Part shown: one piece after another, positions 11,035-22,525 of the stretch
Layout of the letters: each line of letters opens with the position of its first letter
Position numbering within the stretch: the stretch's first letter is position 1
Assembly: GCF_004798865.1 (NCBI RefSeq)
Contig: NW_025336481.1
Span: 38,585,964-38,649,963, forward strand
Length of the DNA stretch: 64,000 nucleotides
Direction of reading: 5' to 3'
Source of the DNA: Varanus komodoensis
Taxonomy: Eukaryota; Chordata; Lepidosauria; Squamata; Varanidae
Notes under the pieces: generated by a model
What the model was told of the DNA's origin: nothing
The model's database searches: none
What the model saw: the letters and a program-made list of their open reading frames with translations, nothing else
Translations under genes and position numbers: made by a program

Positions 11035-11252
11035 TATCCTTCCTTCACTCCAAGGAGCCCAAGGTAGTGTACCTGAATGGCCCCCTCCTCCTCCCCATTT
11101 TATTCTCACAACAAAACTATGAAATAGGTTAGGCTGCTGACAGTGTCGGTGACTGGCCTGAAGTCACCCGGGGAGCTTCCAAGCCAAGCAGGGACTTGAA
11201 CCTGGGCTTCTGCAGTCCCAACCCCAAACTCTACTCAGTACACTGCACTGGA
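11035..11252 (-). mobile_element. MIR/CORE-like tRNA-derived SINE, near full length
   Basis: On the minus strand it begins with a tRNA-like head. It has an A-box-like CCAGTGCAGTGTACTGAGTAG and a B box GGTTCAAGTCC (plus-strand complement at 11192-11202). Next come GTGACTTCAGGCCAGTCACC, CAGCCTAACCTATTTCATAG and TTTTGTTGTGAGAATAAAATG, ending near a CCTTGGAGTGAAGG tail. The order head, core, TTGTTGTGAGGA-type 3' part is that of MIR-like SINEs of amniotes. Confidence 0.7.
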
Positions 11253-12214
11253 CCTTGGGGGCAATGAGACACACTGCAACCAACCTGCAGTCCCAGTTCT
11301 AGTTTCTGTCCTCATGATTGTGTGTGTCTTCCCTTTCAAGCATTGCTACTCCCATGGACCATTTGGCTTCCAGACCATAATCAGTTTGCTTCAGCCTTCC
11401 TCTAGGCACTGGTGAGGTACTTTTCATGGAGGGATCATGCCATCTCTTGGTCATGCTGCTGTACATGCTCTGGGGTGTAACAGTCCCTTAAATATGATAG
11501 CCATACAGTGTATATGGTGAGGGTGAGCAAGGGCAACCTCAGACCTTGGGGCCCAACCCAGCCCCACTGGGGTTTCTCTCCAGCCCTCGGAGGTGACACC
11601 TCATTCCCCCAGTTATTCCCAACTTCTGAACATTTTTCAGCTCCAAAAGGTTCTCCTGAGGCTTAGTAGCTGGAACTAAGAGCTTTACGTTACAGTATGT
11701 TGCTGGCTATGCTATTTTGGCCCCTCACCCTTTGCCTTCAGCCCCATACAGCTGTGGAATGCAGTCCCTAAGCATTTCTTCAAACTGAATTTGGCCCTCA
11801 GGCCGAAAGGTAAAGGAGATGCATCAACACAGTTACTGGAACATTGTGTGGTTAAACTTTCATGCTCTTTACGTTTAGTTTTTCCCGAGTTCCTTTCTTC
11901 TTCTTTGTAATTTTTTAGCTATTCAAACATTCATGATTCTCACACACCCCTTCTGACAACTCTACTTTGCAGCCCCTAATTCTAATACAGCTGCTGCACA
12001 GAATTCTCATTCCTTTTTAGCCCTCTGTTTGCACTGGGAAACATTTCTCCACATTTGTAGTTCTACATGTGGTCTGACTTCATTTTGACTAGTCCTGGAA
12101 GGAACTGCATCTTCTAAATATGTAAAAGGCATGGGCTTGTTCCAGAAAACTCTTGGTACTTTGGTGCTGTGGACAAGGCAAAGAATCTTTTGCTGCACTT
12201 CTCAGGACCTTACC
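11253..12214. other. Non-coding stretch
   Basis: No gene or repeat recognised with confidence. Confidence 0.5.
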
Positions 12215-12262
12215 AAATTGCAACTCCCAGGATTCTTTGAGAGTAGCCATAGCTGCAGGCTC
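12215..12262. repeat. Short dispersed repeat with CTCCCAGGATTCTTTG core
   Basis: The core CTCCCAGGATTCTTTG recurs twice at about 17637-17682. Similar words are common in lizard DNA. Its class is unknown, perhaps a small DNA-transposon relic. Confidence 0.4.
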
Positions 12263-12299
12263 TGGTTTGGTGAGGGAAGGGACAGGGTTGGCCCAGTGC

Positions 12300-12625
12300 C
12301 TTTCGATTCAGGGCCGATAAAAAGAAGTACTTCTTCCCACAGCACATACTTAAAGGATGCAGTTCACTACCTCAAGAACAAGTGTCGGCCACCAATTTAA
12401 CTGGCTTTAGAAAGGAATTAGAGACATTTGTGGAGGAGAAAGCTATCCGTGGATACTAGAGCTGCTGACTTCATGCTATTTCCAGTTTCAGTGGTAGTGC
12501 GCTTATGTATACCAGTTGCTGGGGAACATGGGTGGGAGGGTGCCATTGTAGTCAGGTACTACTTGTAGGTTTTCTGACTGGCCACTGAGTGGGTACTGGA
12601 CTAGATGGACTTTTGCCCTGCTACA
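12300..12625 (+). mobile_element. CR1-clade LINE 3' end
   Basis: Contains GGATGCAGTTCACTACCTCAAG, then ggccaccaatttaactggct, tttagaaaggaattagagac, ggaggagaaagctatc, ccagttgctggggaacatgg and tactggactagatggac. This ordered series is the end of a CR1-like ORF2 (an FLxLPxDV...LxxFKxxLxxFMEEKAI-type tail) plus its 3' UTR. The same series appears at 26640-26900, and inverted at 24935-25110. Confidence 0.6.
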
Positions 12626-14284
12626 GCAAGTCTCTGCCCATGATCTTATGTTTGGTGGGCCCCTCCACACACTTAGAGACTTTCCTGGTGGCAACCATGC
12701 AGAAGGATTCTCTCATAAGCATCAGCTGCCAATTTAATTTCCATCAGTCACTCCATCAGTCACTCCAATGCAGCCACTGCAGGGCATTGTGGGAAATTTA
12801 AGCAGTGACCTGCAATGGATCTTCTGAGTTATAACAGTAGCTCCTCAGACTCAACTGCCTGGCATTGAAAAGAGGGCCCAGGGCAGGTGTCAAGTGTGGT
12901 CCTCTTGAGGCCCTGCTGGCTGCCCAAGAATGCCATGTGCTAAAGCTGGGCCAGAAAGCTATGACAATTAAATTGCTATAGAAATTAGGCATAGTGTAGC
13001 TAGTCCTCATATCCTCATGCCAACACTGCAACTCTAAGCTCAGTGATATAAGTGGATGGATTTTTGCCAGAACTCCACAAAGTTTTCCCAGTATCTAGTA
13101 TTCATCTATTTCTGCCCACTTTCACCAGTGTCCAAATATCATCTAGCTACAGAGCTGGTCTGCACATGTGGACCGTCACTCAGTGGTGACAACTGAGTCG
13201 CAAGTGCAAATGGACCAGCCCAGTTTTAATCACGTTCTCTCATCACCTCACACAAAATACTTTTTGGTGGTCCTCACTGTTAGGGCTTTATAGAGCTGGT
13301 CCTCCCTTTGGCAGCTGGATGGTGTCACCTCACATGGTGAGCGAGTTGCTGTGGGCTACGATGCCTGCCCTGCCCCCCTAGACAAGCCGGCTGCCTTCAC
13401 GGGTAGGTAGGAAGGGAAGCTGTCCCATTCTGAGTACTGCAGTTGTAGTCCACTGCCAGCCCAGTTGCTTTTGTACATTGGATGGGAGTAGGTGCCATCA
13501 TGTCCTTTGCCTCAAGTTCTGATGCGTTACATAAAGCCCCTCTGACCTTTTGCATCATGTAGTTGGAGGAAAAGCATGACATGATGGCATTGTATTAGCA
13601 TTTCTCTGTTCCCTGCATGCAGCAGCCAATAAAGGGAAGTAGGAAGGGGGAAAGCTGCAAATGTAGTGTTTCTTCAGTTCAGATGGTCTGCTTGAAGTTT
13701 AGCTGAAGGCACAAGCCAGAACAAGGCTATGGCCAGCAGTTCCACTTCCAAATCACCTGAGTCACATACCCCCATCCCTGACATCCATGTGTCTTGTGCA
13801 AATGTCTGTAAAGGGAATTTCCAAAACTGAATGCAGTTCTTGAGCTGCTGGGCTACTACAGGGGAGATACAGGGGAACTGACACCCCTGTGTCTCCTAAT
13901 GCTCTGTCATTTGGACCTGAGTTACCAATCATTGCATGACAGGAAGCAAACACAGAGAAAGCCAAGTGATGCGCATGACACGAACCAGCCCTACTAAATG
14001 ACCCACATCATCCAAAGTATAGAGGACTACAAGGAGAGGGCAGGTTTAGACAAACTGTCATCCAAAGGGCATTGAGTGAGCAGAATATCCATGCATTTTC
14101 ATATGAGCTTTTAAGCCAGGAATGTGTCAGTTCTGGACACATATTTAATGTGAGCAAAGAAACAATTGTGAGCTGTTTTTAAAAAAATGATTCAAATCTA
14201 CCTTCTGGTCAATGTACTTCATGAAAGAAGAGCAAAAGCAACATTTGTGAAACAAACCTCTTAATGCAAGGGTATATTTCTTTA
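12626..14284. other. Non-coding stretch with two small hairpins
   Basis: No gene recognised. A direct repeat CATCAGTCACTC x2 occurs near 12746-12768. An inverted repeat at about 13152-13223 pairs gctggtctgcacatg with caagtgcaaatggaccagc. A tight hairpin lies at 13863-13896. Confidence 0.5.
13863..13896. repeat. Short perfect-loop hairpin
   Basis: ggagatacagggg pairs with cccctgtgtctcc over 13 bp with one mismatch and an 8-base loop. It has no T-run, so it is not a terminator-like signal. Origin unknown. Confidence 0.55.
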
Positions 14285-14360
14285 CTTGGAAATTAGTCTC
14301 CATTCAGTTCAATGGGATTTACTGCCAAGTAAGAATGTACAGGATTGTAGCCTTAACTCA
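14285..14360. repeat. Dispersed palindromic repeat, AAGTCCCATTGA family
   Basis: CTCCATTCAGTTCAATGGGATTTACT is followed by AGAATGTACAGGATTGTAGCC, giving both the palindromic core and the terminal AGGATTGxAGCC motif. Confidence 0.6.
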
Positions 14361-14829
14361 TTTTAATTAACACTGTGTCAATTTTTTTAATCTATTTATT
14401 TTTGGACTGTCCATTACCGAGGAGCCAAAAAGAAATTGCACCCAAAAATGCTGAGCATGAGAATTTTGGAGGATTTTTTTTTTCAAGGTGCAGAATTTCA
14501 ATGTTTCCTTTGCTGTAAGGAAGTGGCTGAGAGATGGTGCTTGAGCCATCAGCCTCTCTGGTTGCTTGAGCTTTTTTTGAAAAGCTGCCTTGAGAACTTA
14601 ACCATGACTTCCTCCCTTGGGTTTTTCTGCTTCCTGAAAGCTGAGTGAGGATGACTTCATCTTTGTCTTCATTTCATCCCCCTTCTCCTCCTTTTTCTCG
14701 GCACCAATCCCTTCCCTACCCTGCATCAGATGTTCCTCCAATGCCTTCCTCTTCGACCAAGAAGCTTCACTTCCCACTCCTGCCCTCACTCTGATTTTGC
14801 TTCAGGGCAATGCCACCAGTAGAAGGGTT

Positions 14830-15140
14830 GATAATGTAAGTTGAGATTGCTTGAGAGTCAGTAACTGGCTCAAGATCATCCAGCATCATGCTCAAGTGCA
14901 GACTAGAACCCAGGCCAGGGCTGTCTTAACGCATGGGCCTGATGGGCACTTGCCCATGGGCCCCATACTAATCTGTGTATGTTAACCCTTGGAAAGTTGG
15001 AAAACTTCCAAAATTAACCGTAGTTGTAGTTGTCGTAGGGGCCCCAGTGCACTGCTTTGCCCAGGGCCCATAATGCTGTTAAGACAGCCCTGACCCAGGC
15101 CTCCTAAGTCGCCGCCCAACACTCACAGCACATGGGGTCT
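14830..15140 (-). mobile_element. MIR/CORE-like SINE interrupted by a hAT element
   Basis: On the plus strand, AGTCAGTAACTGGCTCAAGATCATCCAGC and gactagaaccc (B-box complement) match the inverted SINE order seen at 11035. The SINE continues after the insertion with acccaggcctcctaagtc. The insertion boundaries at 14916 and 15092 are exact. Confidence 0.6.
14916..15092. mobile_element. hAT-type MITE with 8-bp target-site duplication
   Basis: The element starts CAGGGCTGTCTTAACGC and ends gttaagacagccctg, giving a 14-bp terminal inverted repeat (CAGGGCTGTCTTAA). It is flanked by a perfect direct repeat acccaggc at 14908-14915 and 15093-15100. An 8-bp duplication and CAGGG termini are diagnostic of hAT transposons. 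At 177 bp with no coding capacity it is non-autonomous. Internal GC-rich inverted words (gcccatgggccc, ggggccccag) may fold further. The insertion splits an older SINE, which dates it after that SINE. Confidence 0.8.
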
Positions 15141-18100
15141 TCTCACTGGCATGGAGTCTCCACCCACTTAATTATTTCTCAGTAGCCTCTATGTGGCTCC
15201 CACAGTGCCCCTTTGTGTCACTCGAGCTTCCATCGTGGCACCATGGAACATCCCGCTAAGACAGTTTCTGTTTCTCATGGAGCAAGACGGATTTGTATGA
15301 GGCTCTTTCCTGTGAGCGTCAAGGTGAAAAATGATGTTTCCAGAGAGTGGGCAGTCATTATCTTAACAGGAAACTCAAAGCATGCTCTTCTCACAAAGGC
15401 GGTGCTATTGGAGCTGACACAGTGGGCTGCGTTTGACATGCGAGGGCTGATATTTGATGGTGCTACAAGCAGCTCTTCTCCCTGACTGGCAGCTATTCAA
15501 GGCCCTTGGAGAGCTACTACACCCTGCCCAGGGTCCAGATGGTCCTGAGTCTTCTCGATGCCTTTGGCTAAGAAAGAACACAGTCACCAAAGACAGCCTG
15601 AGACCGATTGGTGGAGCTGTTGAGAGGGAAATGGCAGAGAACATCCCAGTGCAATGCCCCTTTAAAAAACAATAGCAGCCAGGGATTTGGGGCAGCCTGA
15701 GTTACTGGTGCAAGAAGCCTTGTAAGACAATTGTCTTAATCTGGAGTAATCTTCCCTGGACAAATGTGTGCATCATCTTTAACCTCATTTCCTTCCTTGA
15801 CATGGAAACCTTCATTGTCATCTCAAAAGCTAATGGAGATTTCCCAGCATAACATACCAAAATAAATTTATAGTGTAGGCTACCTCATCCTTCAGTGGCA
15901 CCATTAGGGCTGGATTTGGGGGGCAATATAGTTCCCCACAGCCCCTGGGGAGTCCCAACTCATCAATCAAAAGATGTTTGCAATGGTGGCAAGTTGTGAG
16001 ATGTTGCAAAAGGAAACGGTGTGCCAGCAAAGGCCTGGCCTGTGGGGAGTGCCAAGGGACTCAGAGCAAGAGAGCAGCAGGGAGCACAGCTAGTCACATG
16101 ACACTCTTTGGGGGAATGGGACCTGGGAGCACATGGATGTGATGAGGAATGGACCACGTGTGGCATGCCAAGGAGACTGAGAAGTAGCTGTTGCTCCATC
16201 ATTTCCTCATCTCCAGTCTTCACCAAGAGGCTGTAGCAGTTCTAGCAGCAGTTTTTTTGTTGGGAATAGAGTAGGTAAGAGGAGCACCTCGATGGATAGG
16301 TGGGAGGATGGATGGATGGAGTGTGTGGATGGATGAAAAAAGGAGCAGAATAGGAAAGGAGACCATATAGCCTTCCCGATGTTGTTGAAGTGCAACTTCC
16401 ACCATCCCTCTCCTGAGGCTATGCTGGTTAGGACTGATTGGCATTGCAATCTGGAGGGCCACAGGTTCCCATCTCTGAAATGGATAGATAGATGCTGTAA
16501 GTGGATAGATCAAGGTGTACGTGCGAGAGGTGGAAAGAATACAGGCTGGCACTAAATGTGAACTGGCACAGGTGGATGGATGGATGTGGGTGAACACAGT
16601 GGAGTTATGGCTTTGACTCTGCCCACCATGGCTATGCAGCCCCTGGAAAATGACCCACAAGGGAATGTGATCCTTGGAGTGGCAATGAGACAGTCTCACT
16701 GGACACTGTGGGGCTTATGTCTGAGTAAACATGCATAGGACTGTGCTGTGAGCTTGAGAGACCATAAATGTTCTCAGCAATGACATCCTGAGGTTCTCCA
16801 GATGTTGGTATTTGACTAGGACATTTGGAACTTGTCCCAGTTTTTCATTCATAAAAGTCAGTATAGGATTTTGTGCCTGGCAGCATCTGGCAATAAAATG
16901 AACACAAACTGACTTGGGATTTTTATTTTTTAATGAAAAGTGGTACAGAAATCCTCTGAAATAAAAGCAAGCAAACAAATAAATAACCTTCATTAATGTT
17001 GTTCTTCTCCTCACTGTTATAGTTGCCTTTTTGTCTTTGACCAGTTACCAGCAACTGTGAGCCGAAAATTAGCTCTCCTTCTGTGTTTCCAGCATTTTTA
17101 CTGTACGTAACATTTACTGCACTGCTTAGATGGAAAAGTCTGCTGTGGGAACCAGCAGCAGCTGAAGGCTGATGCCCTCAGAATGTAACTCAGCATCCAG
17201 ACGCTGCTCCTTTCATGATGTATGGCAACAACTAGGACCAGATACCATCACTGTAATCAGCATCTTGGTGATATCATCTGTTAGACCGGTATAGAATGCC
17301 AGTGGCATTGCAGACTCCAGATGTTGCAAAACTGGAGTGAGGCAGGGTGGGGAAGGAATGTTTTCATAACAAGAAAGGCAGAAGGGAATGGACCACAAAT
17401 GCTGCAGCAAGACAGTGGAGGAAAGGGAAACAACTGTAAAGGGGAGGGCAGGGCTTGGGGGAGAGAAAATGCCAGAGAGTAACAAGAGTGGCCTAATGGT
17501 CCTGTTTTTGCAGTTACCATTTTGCTGAATTCATGTGCATCCTTTTACAGGTGCGAAATCCATGGCGTTCCTTCAGAGCCTTTGCAGTTGGCCTTAGTCT
17601 GAAAATGGTTCCTGGTATTCTGTGAACTGTGAGCACTCCCAGGATTCTTTGGAAAATAAGACTCCCAGGATTCTTTGGGGAGAACCCTGACATTTCAAGC
17701 GAGAGAAAGCCAGTATAGCTTATATACCAGTATATAAGCCATTCCTGTGAAAGCAGGAATGATGATAATCCATCCAGTTCATATTTGTGGCATAAGAATG
17801 CCCTAAGCTACTCACTTGATTCACTTACTCATTTTTATCATGTAAAACATTTATAACTTATAGTTATGCACTCAAGTTGGGCTGACAAGCCACCATCACA
17901 TCACACACATCATGGCTGCTGGTAGCTGATGCTACATTTCCAGGTCTCCTTTCCTCCAAGGTCTCTGGTGACGACAACATGGTTCTTCCTGCTCTCCCTC
18001 CTTTTATCATCACAAGAACCCCATGAAGTGGAACAGAATGAGAGAAAGAGACGAAGAGGAAGAGGAAGAGGAAGAGGAGGGAGTGACATGTCAAATGCCA

Positions 18101-18359
18101 TCCACTGAATGTCAGGACTGCATGGTGGTTTGAAACTTAGTCTGATACATCAACCACTACACAACATCACACCAATGGTGGCTGGGAAACATTGACACCA
18201 CACCCCTCAGTTGATTTTCACCCACTACTGAAGAAATAAGTGGGTTTGCCTGACATTTTCCACTTATCTTAGCTCCAGAGAATGTGGTAACAGCCTGAAA
18301 AGGTTGTAGGAGTCTTTTCCACCCCACTTTCTTATCCCTGCCCCACCCCCATCATCCAA
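15141..18359. other. Non-coding stretch with simple repeats and repeat fragments
   Basis: No gene recognised. It includes GGAT-type microsatellites (about 16300-16335 and 16565-16582) and a palindromic relic at 16383-16475 (TGCAACTTCCACCATCCC ... GGAGGGCCACAGGTTCCCATC). A TCTGAGTAAACATGCATAGGAC fragment lies at 16720-16745, and a doubled CTCCCAGGATTCTTTGG motif at 17637-17682. A purine run GAGGAAGAGGAAGAGG lies at 18054-18078. The longest open frame (minus, 16220-16699) is driven by the microsatellite. Confidence 0.5.
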
Positions 18360-18505
18360 TCTATCAAATTGCTTATTTGACTGCAAAGCTCACATAACCT
18401 TTCCGATAATTGGTTTAATTGTTAACAGACTGGAAAGTCTTTACAAACAACATGCTAATACCAGCAGCCCATAAAGTTGCACAGATGTTTCAGGGATGCT
18501 GATGG
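18360..18505. promoter_or_regulatory. Candidate conserved non-coding element
   Basis: This is repeat-free AT-balanced DNA. It includes GATAATTGGTTTAATTGTTAAC (homeodomain and HNF1-like half sites) and ends before caaataaaccagcatgaatg. Its composition differs from the surrounding decayed repeats. Conservation cannot be shown from this window. Confidence 0.2.
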
Positions 18506-18694
18506 CATCATGGACAAATAAACCAGCATGAATGGTAAGGATTCAATCCAATTCTGTTGATTTATGTGGCATGGAATCATCTTAAATCCTAATCATTTTA
18601 ACCATTGATGTCAAATTTATGTCTCATCCATGTAGTATACATGATATATCTCAATATATAAGCCTATTCTGATCCATGATTCTTTCTGGTCAGT

Positions 18695-18905
18695 TTATTT
18701 ATTTATTTTCTATACTGCCCATTAGTCAGACCAACTCTCTGAACAGTTCACAAAAATCAGCAATTAAAATCAAGCATAAATAATGCACAAAAATGTTACT
18801 TAAATACCAATAATAAATGCACAAATAACCCTATAGCAGCCGCACATTATATTCGAGGTTACAGCAGCTATAAGACATAATAAAATGTAATATAATTGCA
18901 ATGCA
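18695..18905 (-). mobile_element. LINE 3'-end relic (L2/CR1 group), antisense
   Basis: Begins tttatttatttattttctat, then ACTGCCCATTAGTCAGACCAACTCTCTGAACAGTTCACAAAAATC and a long A-rich tract. This is an inverted L2/CR1-group 3' UTR with its terminal microsatellite. Confidence 0.45.
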
Positions 18906-21029
18906 GTGTTATTATTCATTTTGCATATGCATATTAATTCTTAGAGTTCTTGTACAAACTCACCTAAAATTATATTTCCTACATTTCCCCAGTGATGTTC
19001 TCCACTCCAGGAAGGTTGGTATAATTTGTTTGCTTTAGCCAAAGACTTGTCTACTCAATATGCTCAACGAGGTTTGCTCCCAGCAAAGTGTGCACAGGCC
19101 GGCACAAACCCCAAGTGTTTGTTACTAAGATTAGTCCATATTCTATATAGCCCATCAAGATAGATTGTGTTTCCTGATTTCTCCTTCCAATTACCAAATG
19201 ACACAGAAGACAATTAACCAATTTAACCATTCCTTAAAATATCGACGGTACTGTTAAGCCAACAAGAAAGCTGAAAATTCATATGATCAAAAGAACATGG
19301 AAAATTGTTCATACAATATATTTCACCACAGAAGTGGAATTCAAACACCAAGAAAGTCAAACTACATGCAGAATGGGATTTAGGGTTTGAACCAGCCTTG
19401 GATTGGAGAACCGGGATGAGACCATTCCTGCGATCTTTTAGAGTGGATGGAACACAAAATCAGGGTGTTTGAAGCTCATTGATGGTGAGAACAGCAGTCA
19501 TGGAATTCGTCATAATAACTAGCAGCAGCCACTCCTCAGTGATATACTTTGATATGCTGTAATTTAGAGGGGATTGTGGGTAAAAATGGCAACACCAATT
19601 GGTAGCTACTAGAAGGAGCACTGCTGCTACTAAAAGGAGGCAATAGTAAAATACAGGGGTGGTAAAATAAGATAACAAAGTGAAGCATTGACTTCCCTTT
19701 TGCCACTGCAGTGATCTCTAATTCAACCCAAACTTCACTTCACTTCAGCTCAGGCCTAGTCATGTCGTGCTTTATCTGATTGTGTGACTGTGCAAGAAGG
19801 TCCTGAACTTGTGCTTTGGAGAACTCTGCTCGGAGTGGCAGAGGTGATGGAGGGATACAAAAAGTCCTCAGCCATGTCACTTACTCTTACCTAAAATTAG
19901 GTTGTCCTTCTCACACATCACCAAAGAAGAGATGCCAAAAAGAGGGGAGAAAAAAAGAGGATAGCAATGCATGTAAAATTTGCACATGCTGATACAGCAG
20001 TTCGAATTAAGCCATTGTCACCCTAATTTAAGCAGAAATGCATTAATTATCACCACTATGGAGAAGACTGTGACTGGGTGACCTGTGTGTCCTGCTCAGC
20101 TTGCCGTCCAGGTGCTCAGTGCAATGGGCAACTTCAGATTTCTCACTGTTCTCCCTTCTTAGGGTTGTCGTTAAACCAGAACTTGCCTGGGCAGCCTTTC
20201 AAATCAATAACTATCTTTTGCCTGTCTTTCAAACAGAGGACTGCCCTCTGCAAGGTAGGACACATGGCTATTATACTTAAGACTGGCTCTCGTGGCTGGG
20301 GTCTGGATTGCTGCAAAGGGGAGGAAAGAGTGGCTTGTACCCAGTGTTAGTTCTGCTTAGAGTAGTCGCATGGGAAAGACAGGCCAACCTGCCATCTGTA
20401 TGACCTGCCTGCTGACACCCCCTCGCTTCATGGGTCCCCACTTCATCCCTTTCTCAGATCATTTTCCTCCATCCTGCTACCTTGCCTTGTGATTTCGGTA
20501 GCAGTTGGAGGCAGCTCTGAGACTGGTGTGCAGCAGGAGACAGAGTGGTGGCATTTACCATCCTGCTCTTCCCCCCCCCCCCGCACCCACAGACACACAC
20601 ACACACGCACCCTGTGTGAATAACAAGCCCTTCATCTCTTCTAGTGTTAACAAAGAGCCTATCCTAAAGAGCTTCCCTTGCAGGACCCGCTGCCAGAATT
20701 CGACCATGCAACAGGGCCATGGTGAAGCAGCCCTTCGCTTGAATACAGATGCCTAGGTTTCTTTCTTCAGCTGAATCCCCTGCAGTGCATGAAGGGCTTA
20801 GGAAGCCAATGGACTTTCAGCCACATCCAAGGCACACTTCTTCAGCTGTAAGTCCACTGCATTACTGGCCATGGTTTCCAAGTAATCATACATATAATTG
20901 CTTCCTTAAAGCAAACACATTCATTCCATCAGTAAAACTAGGGCTGCAGCAGCACGGTTGTTTGTTTCTTGAAGACCAAAATACAAAATGGATCAATTCC
21001 ATAAGAGAAAGCCACAGGCTTGAGTGAGA
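18906..21029. other. Non-coding stretch
   Basis: No gene recognised. A fragment at about 20200-20275 (ctttcaaacagaggactgcc, then AGGTAGGACACATGG) belongs to a small dispersed family also seen at 30290 and 58035. A C-run and short (CA)n lie at 20569-20608. Confidence 0.5.
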
Positions 21030-21117
21030 GCTGAGTGGCACTGCCAGGACAGACTCCTTTCAAAGGCATTCATTGCCATAAGCCAGAGATGACTTGAGGG
21101 CACATCACAACAACAAA
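21030..21117 (+). mobile_element. Probable Sauria-type SINE, 3' tail
   Basis: Reads ccataagccagagatgactt and gagggcacat, then CACAACAACAA. The ATAAGxCxGAxxxGACTTGAxGGCAC tail is the BovB-related 3' end of squamate Sauria SINEs. The tRNA-derived head is not recognisable upstream, so this is truncated or diverged. Confidence 0.5.
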
Positions 21118-22384
21118 TAAAATACCTCCACAAACATGTTGGGGCAGATATTTTTTTCCCCAATCAGTACACGAGGACTAAGTCCAGATACTAAAATTAA
21201 CCAAATACACCATTGTACCACTCTCTAGAGAAGAGAAAACCCTCAGCAAGGCTCCAACCAGGGGAGCTCAGCCTGCTTTCCCTCCTGTAGCCACTCAGTA
21301 GAATATGAAAATGCAGAAAAAGACTCAGATTTCTGACTATAGGGCCATGTATTCAGCTCTAGCTACAAATAAAGATAGATCTTTGTACTCAGAGAGGAGT
21401 GTGGTATATTGGTGCAAAGAGAGTGACTGACAGCAGGATAAAATATGTGCACAATTCTAATGCAGCCTTTCTAGGAAGGAAACCAGATATGTGAAGAGGT
21501 AGCATATGGGCTGGAGCGGAGACAGCTGGCTGGGGGCACATGCTGGGAGCTATGGGACATTTTCCCATCTCAACCCACACAGGATTGCATCCTAACCTGC
21601 TGGTGGAGAGACTGAATCTCCATTCCAGAGTAAGCCCAACTGGGATCGATGGGGCTTCATCTGAAGTCATCAGCTGCAGGACTGCAACATTAGATCTAAT
21701 TAGAAGGAGAGGCAGTCCTTTGGGTATTAGAGCCAGCCTCTGATGGTGGAGCCCTCTGCATCCAGAACAGCACCATCCATGCATGAAAGGGAGGCACTGG
21801 CTAGTTTGCTCAGAGAAGGAGTGTAGATCTTTAGACTATTAAAGCGACAACAATGGGAGGTAGCCAGTGTTTCTCCATTGGTCTCGTTGGCCATATACAC
21901 TCCCCGCCTGCTGGAGAGCACCAATATCATTCTACTGAGGATTGGCATATAAGGCAACAAGCGGTGGGGGCTGCTGACTCCAGCATCAGTAGGGCAGCTC
22001 AAGAACACTGGGTCACAGTTGGACAGTTGAAGGAGCTGTCTGTGGTGCTGCACCCATTTGAGGTGGGGGTGTTGGAGCCATCAGCCTGAACAGCCAACAA
22101 GGTAGAGCAATGGTTCAGTACCTGAGAGTATTTTGGTGCACAAGTATTGTGCAAGGGCGCCAGTGGGTCCAAAGCCAACTCCTACCTACCCCATTGCCTT
22201 GTTTTGGGACTTTTCACCTGCTACCACCAATAGAAGAACAGCTGCCATTTTCTTCCTGTTCAGTCATAAGGTAGAGCTCTACCTTGCAACTCTTCGAGCA
22301 TGGCTGACTGGGGCATGCTGGGAATTGTATGCCTTTTATCTGTCTAATTATGTGTAGGAATGCATCTTTAATCTTCAGATTTTC
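21118..22384. other. Non-coding stretch
   Basis: No gene recognised. Overlapping open frames on both strands (21389-22089) show no domain. A possible AAGCCCAACTGGGATCGATGGGG relic lies near 21630. Confidence 0.45.
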
Positions 22385-22525
22385 TTGATGTATTAATTTA
22401 TTATAGCCTTTTTTTACTCTGCTCTTTCCCAGAGTGGCTTATGTAAGATCATTTGTTCATCCCATTTCTGCTCTGCCCAATAGATAAGATGGGTGGTTTG
22501 CAACAATTCAATAAAATAAGACAAT
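22385..22525 (-). mobile_element. LINE 3'-end relic, antisense
   Basis: TTATAGCC then a T-run, ctgctctttcccagagtggc, and later GATGGGTGGTTTGCAACAATTCAATAAAATAAGACA. This is an inverted L2/CR1-like 3' UTR pattern, strongly decayed. Confidence 0.35.

Noticed and set aside
16220-16699. 159-codon minus-strand open frame
   Set aside because: It overlaps GGAT-type microsatellites, which give open Pro/Ile/His/Ser repeats. No domain.
21389-22089. Overlapping 108-131 codon minus-strand frames
   Set aside because: No family resemblance. Frames on both strands overlap, as in random DNA.
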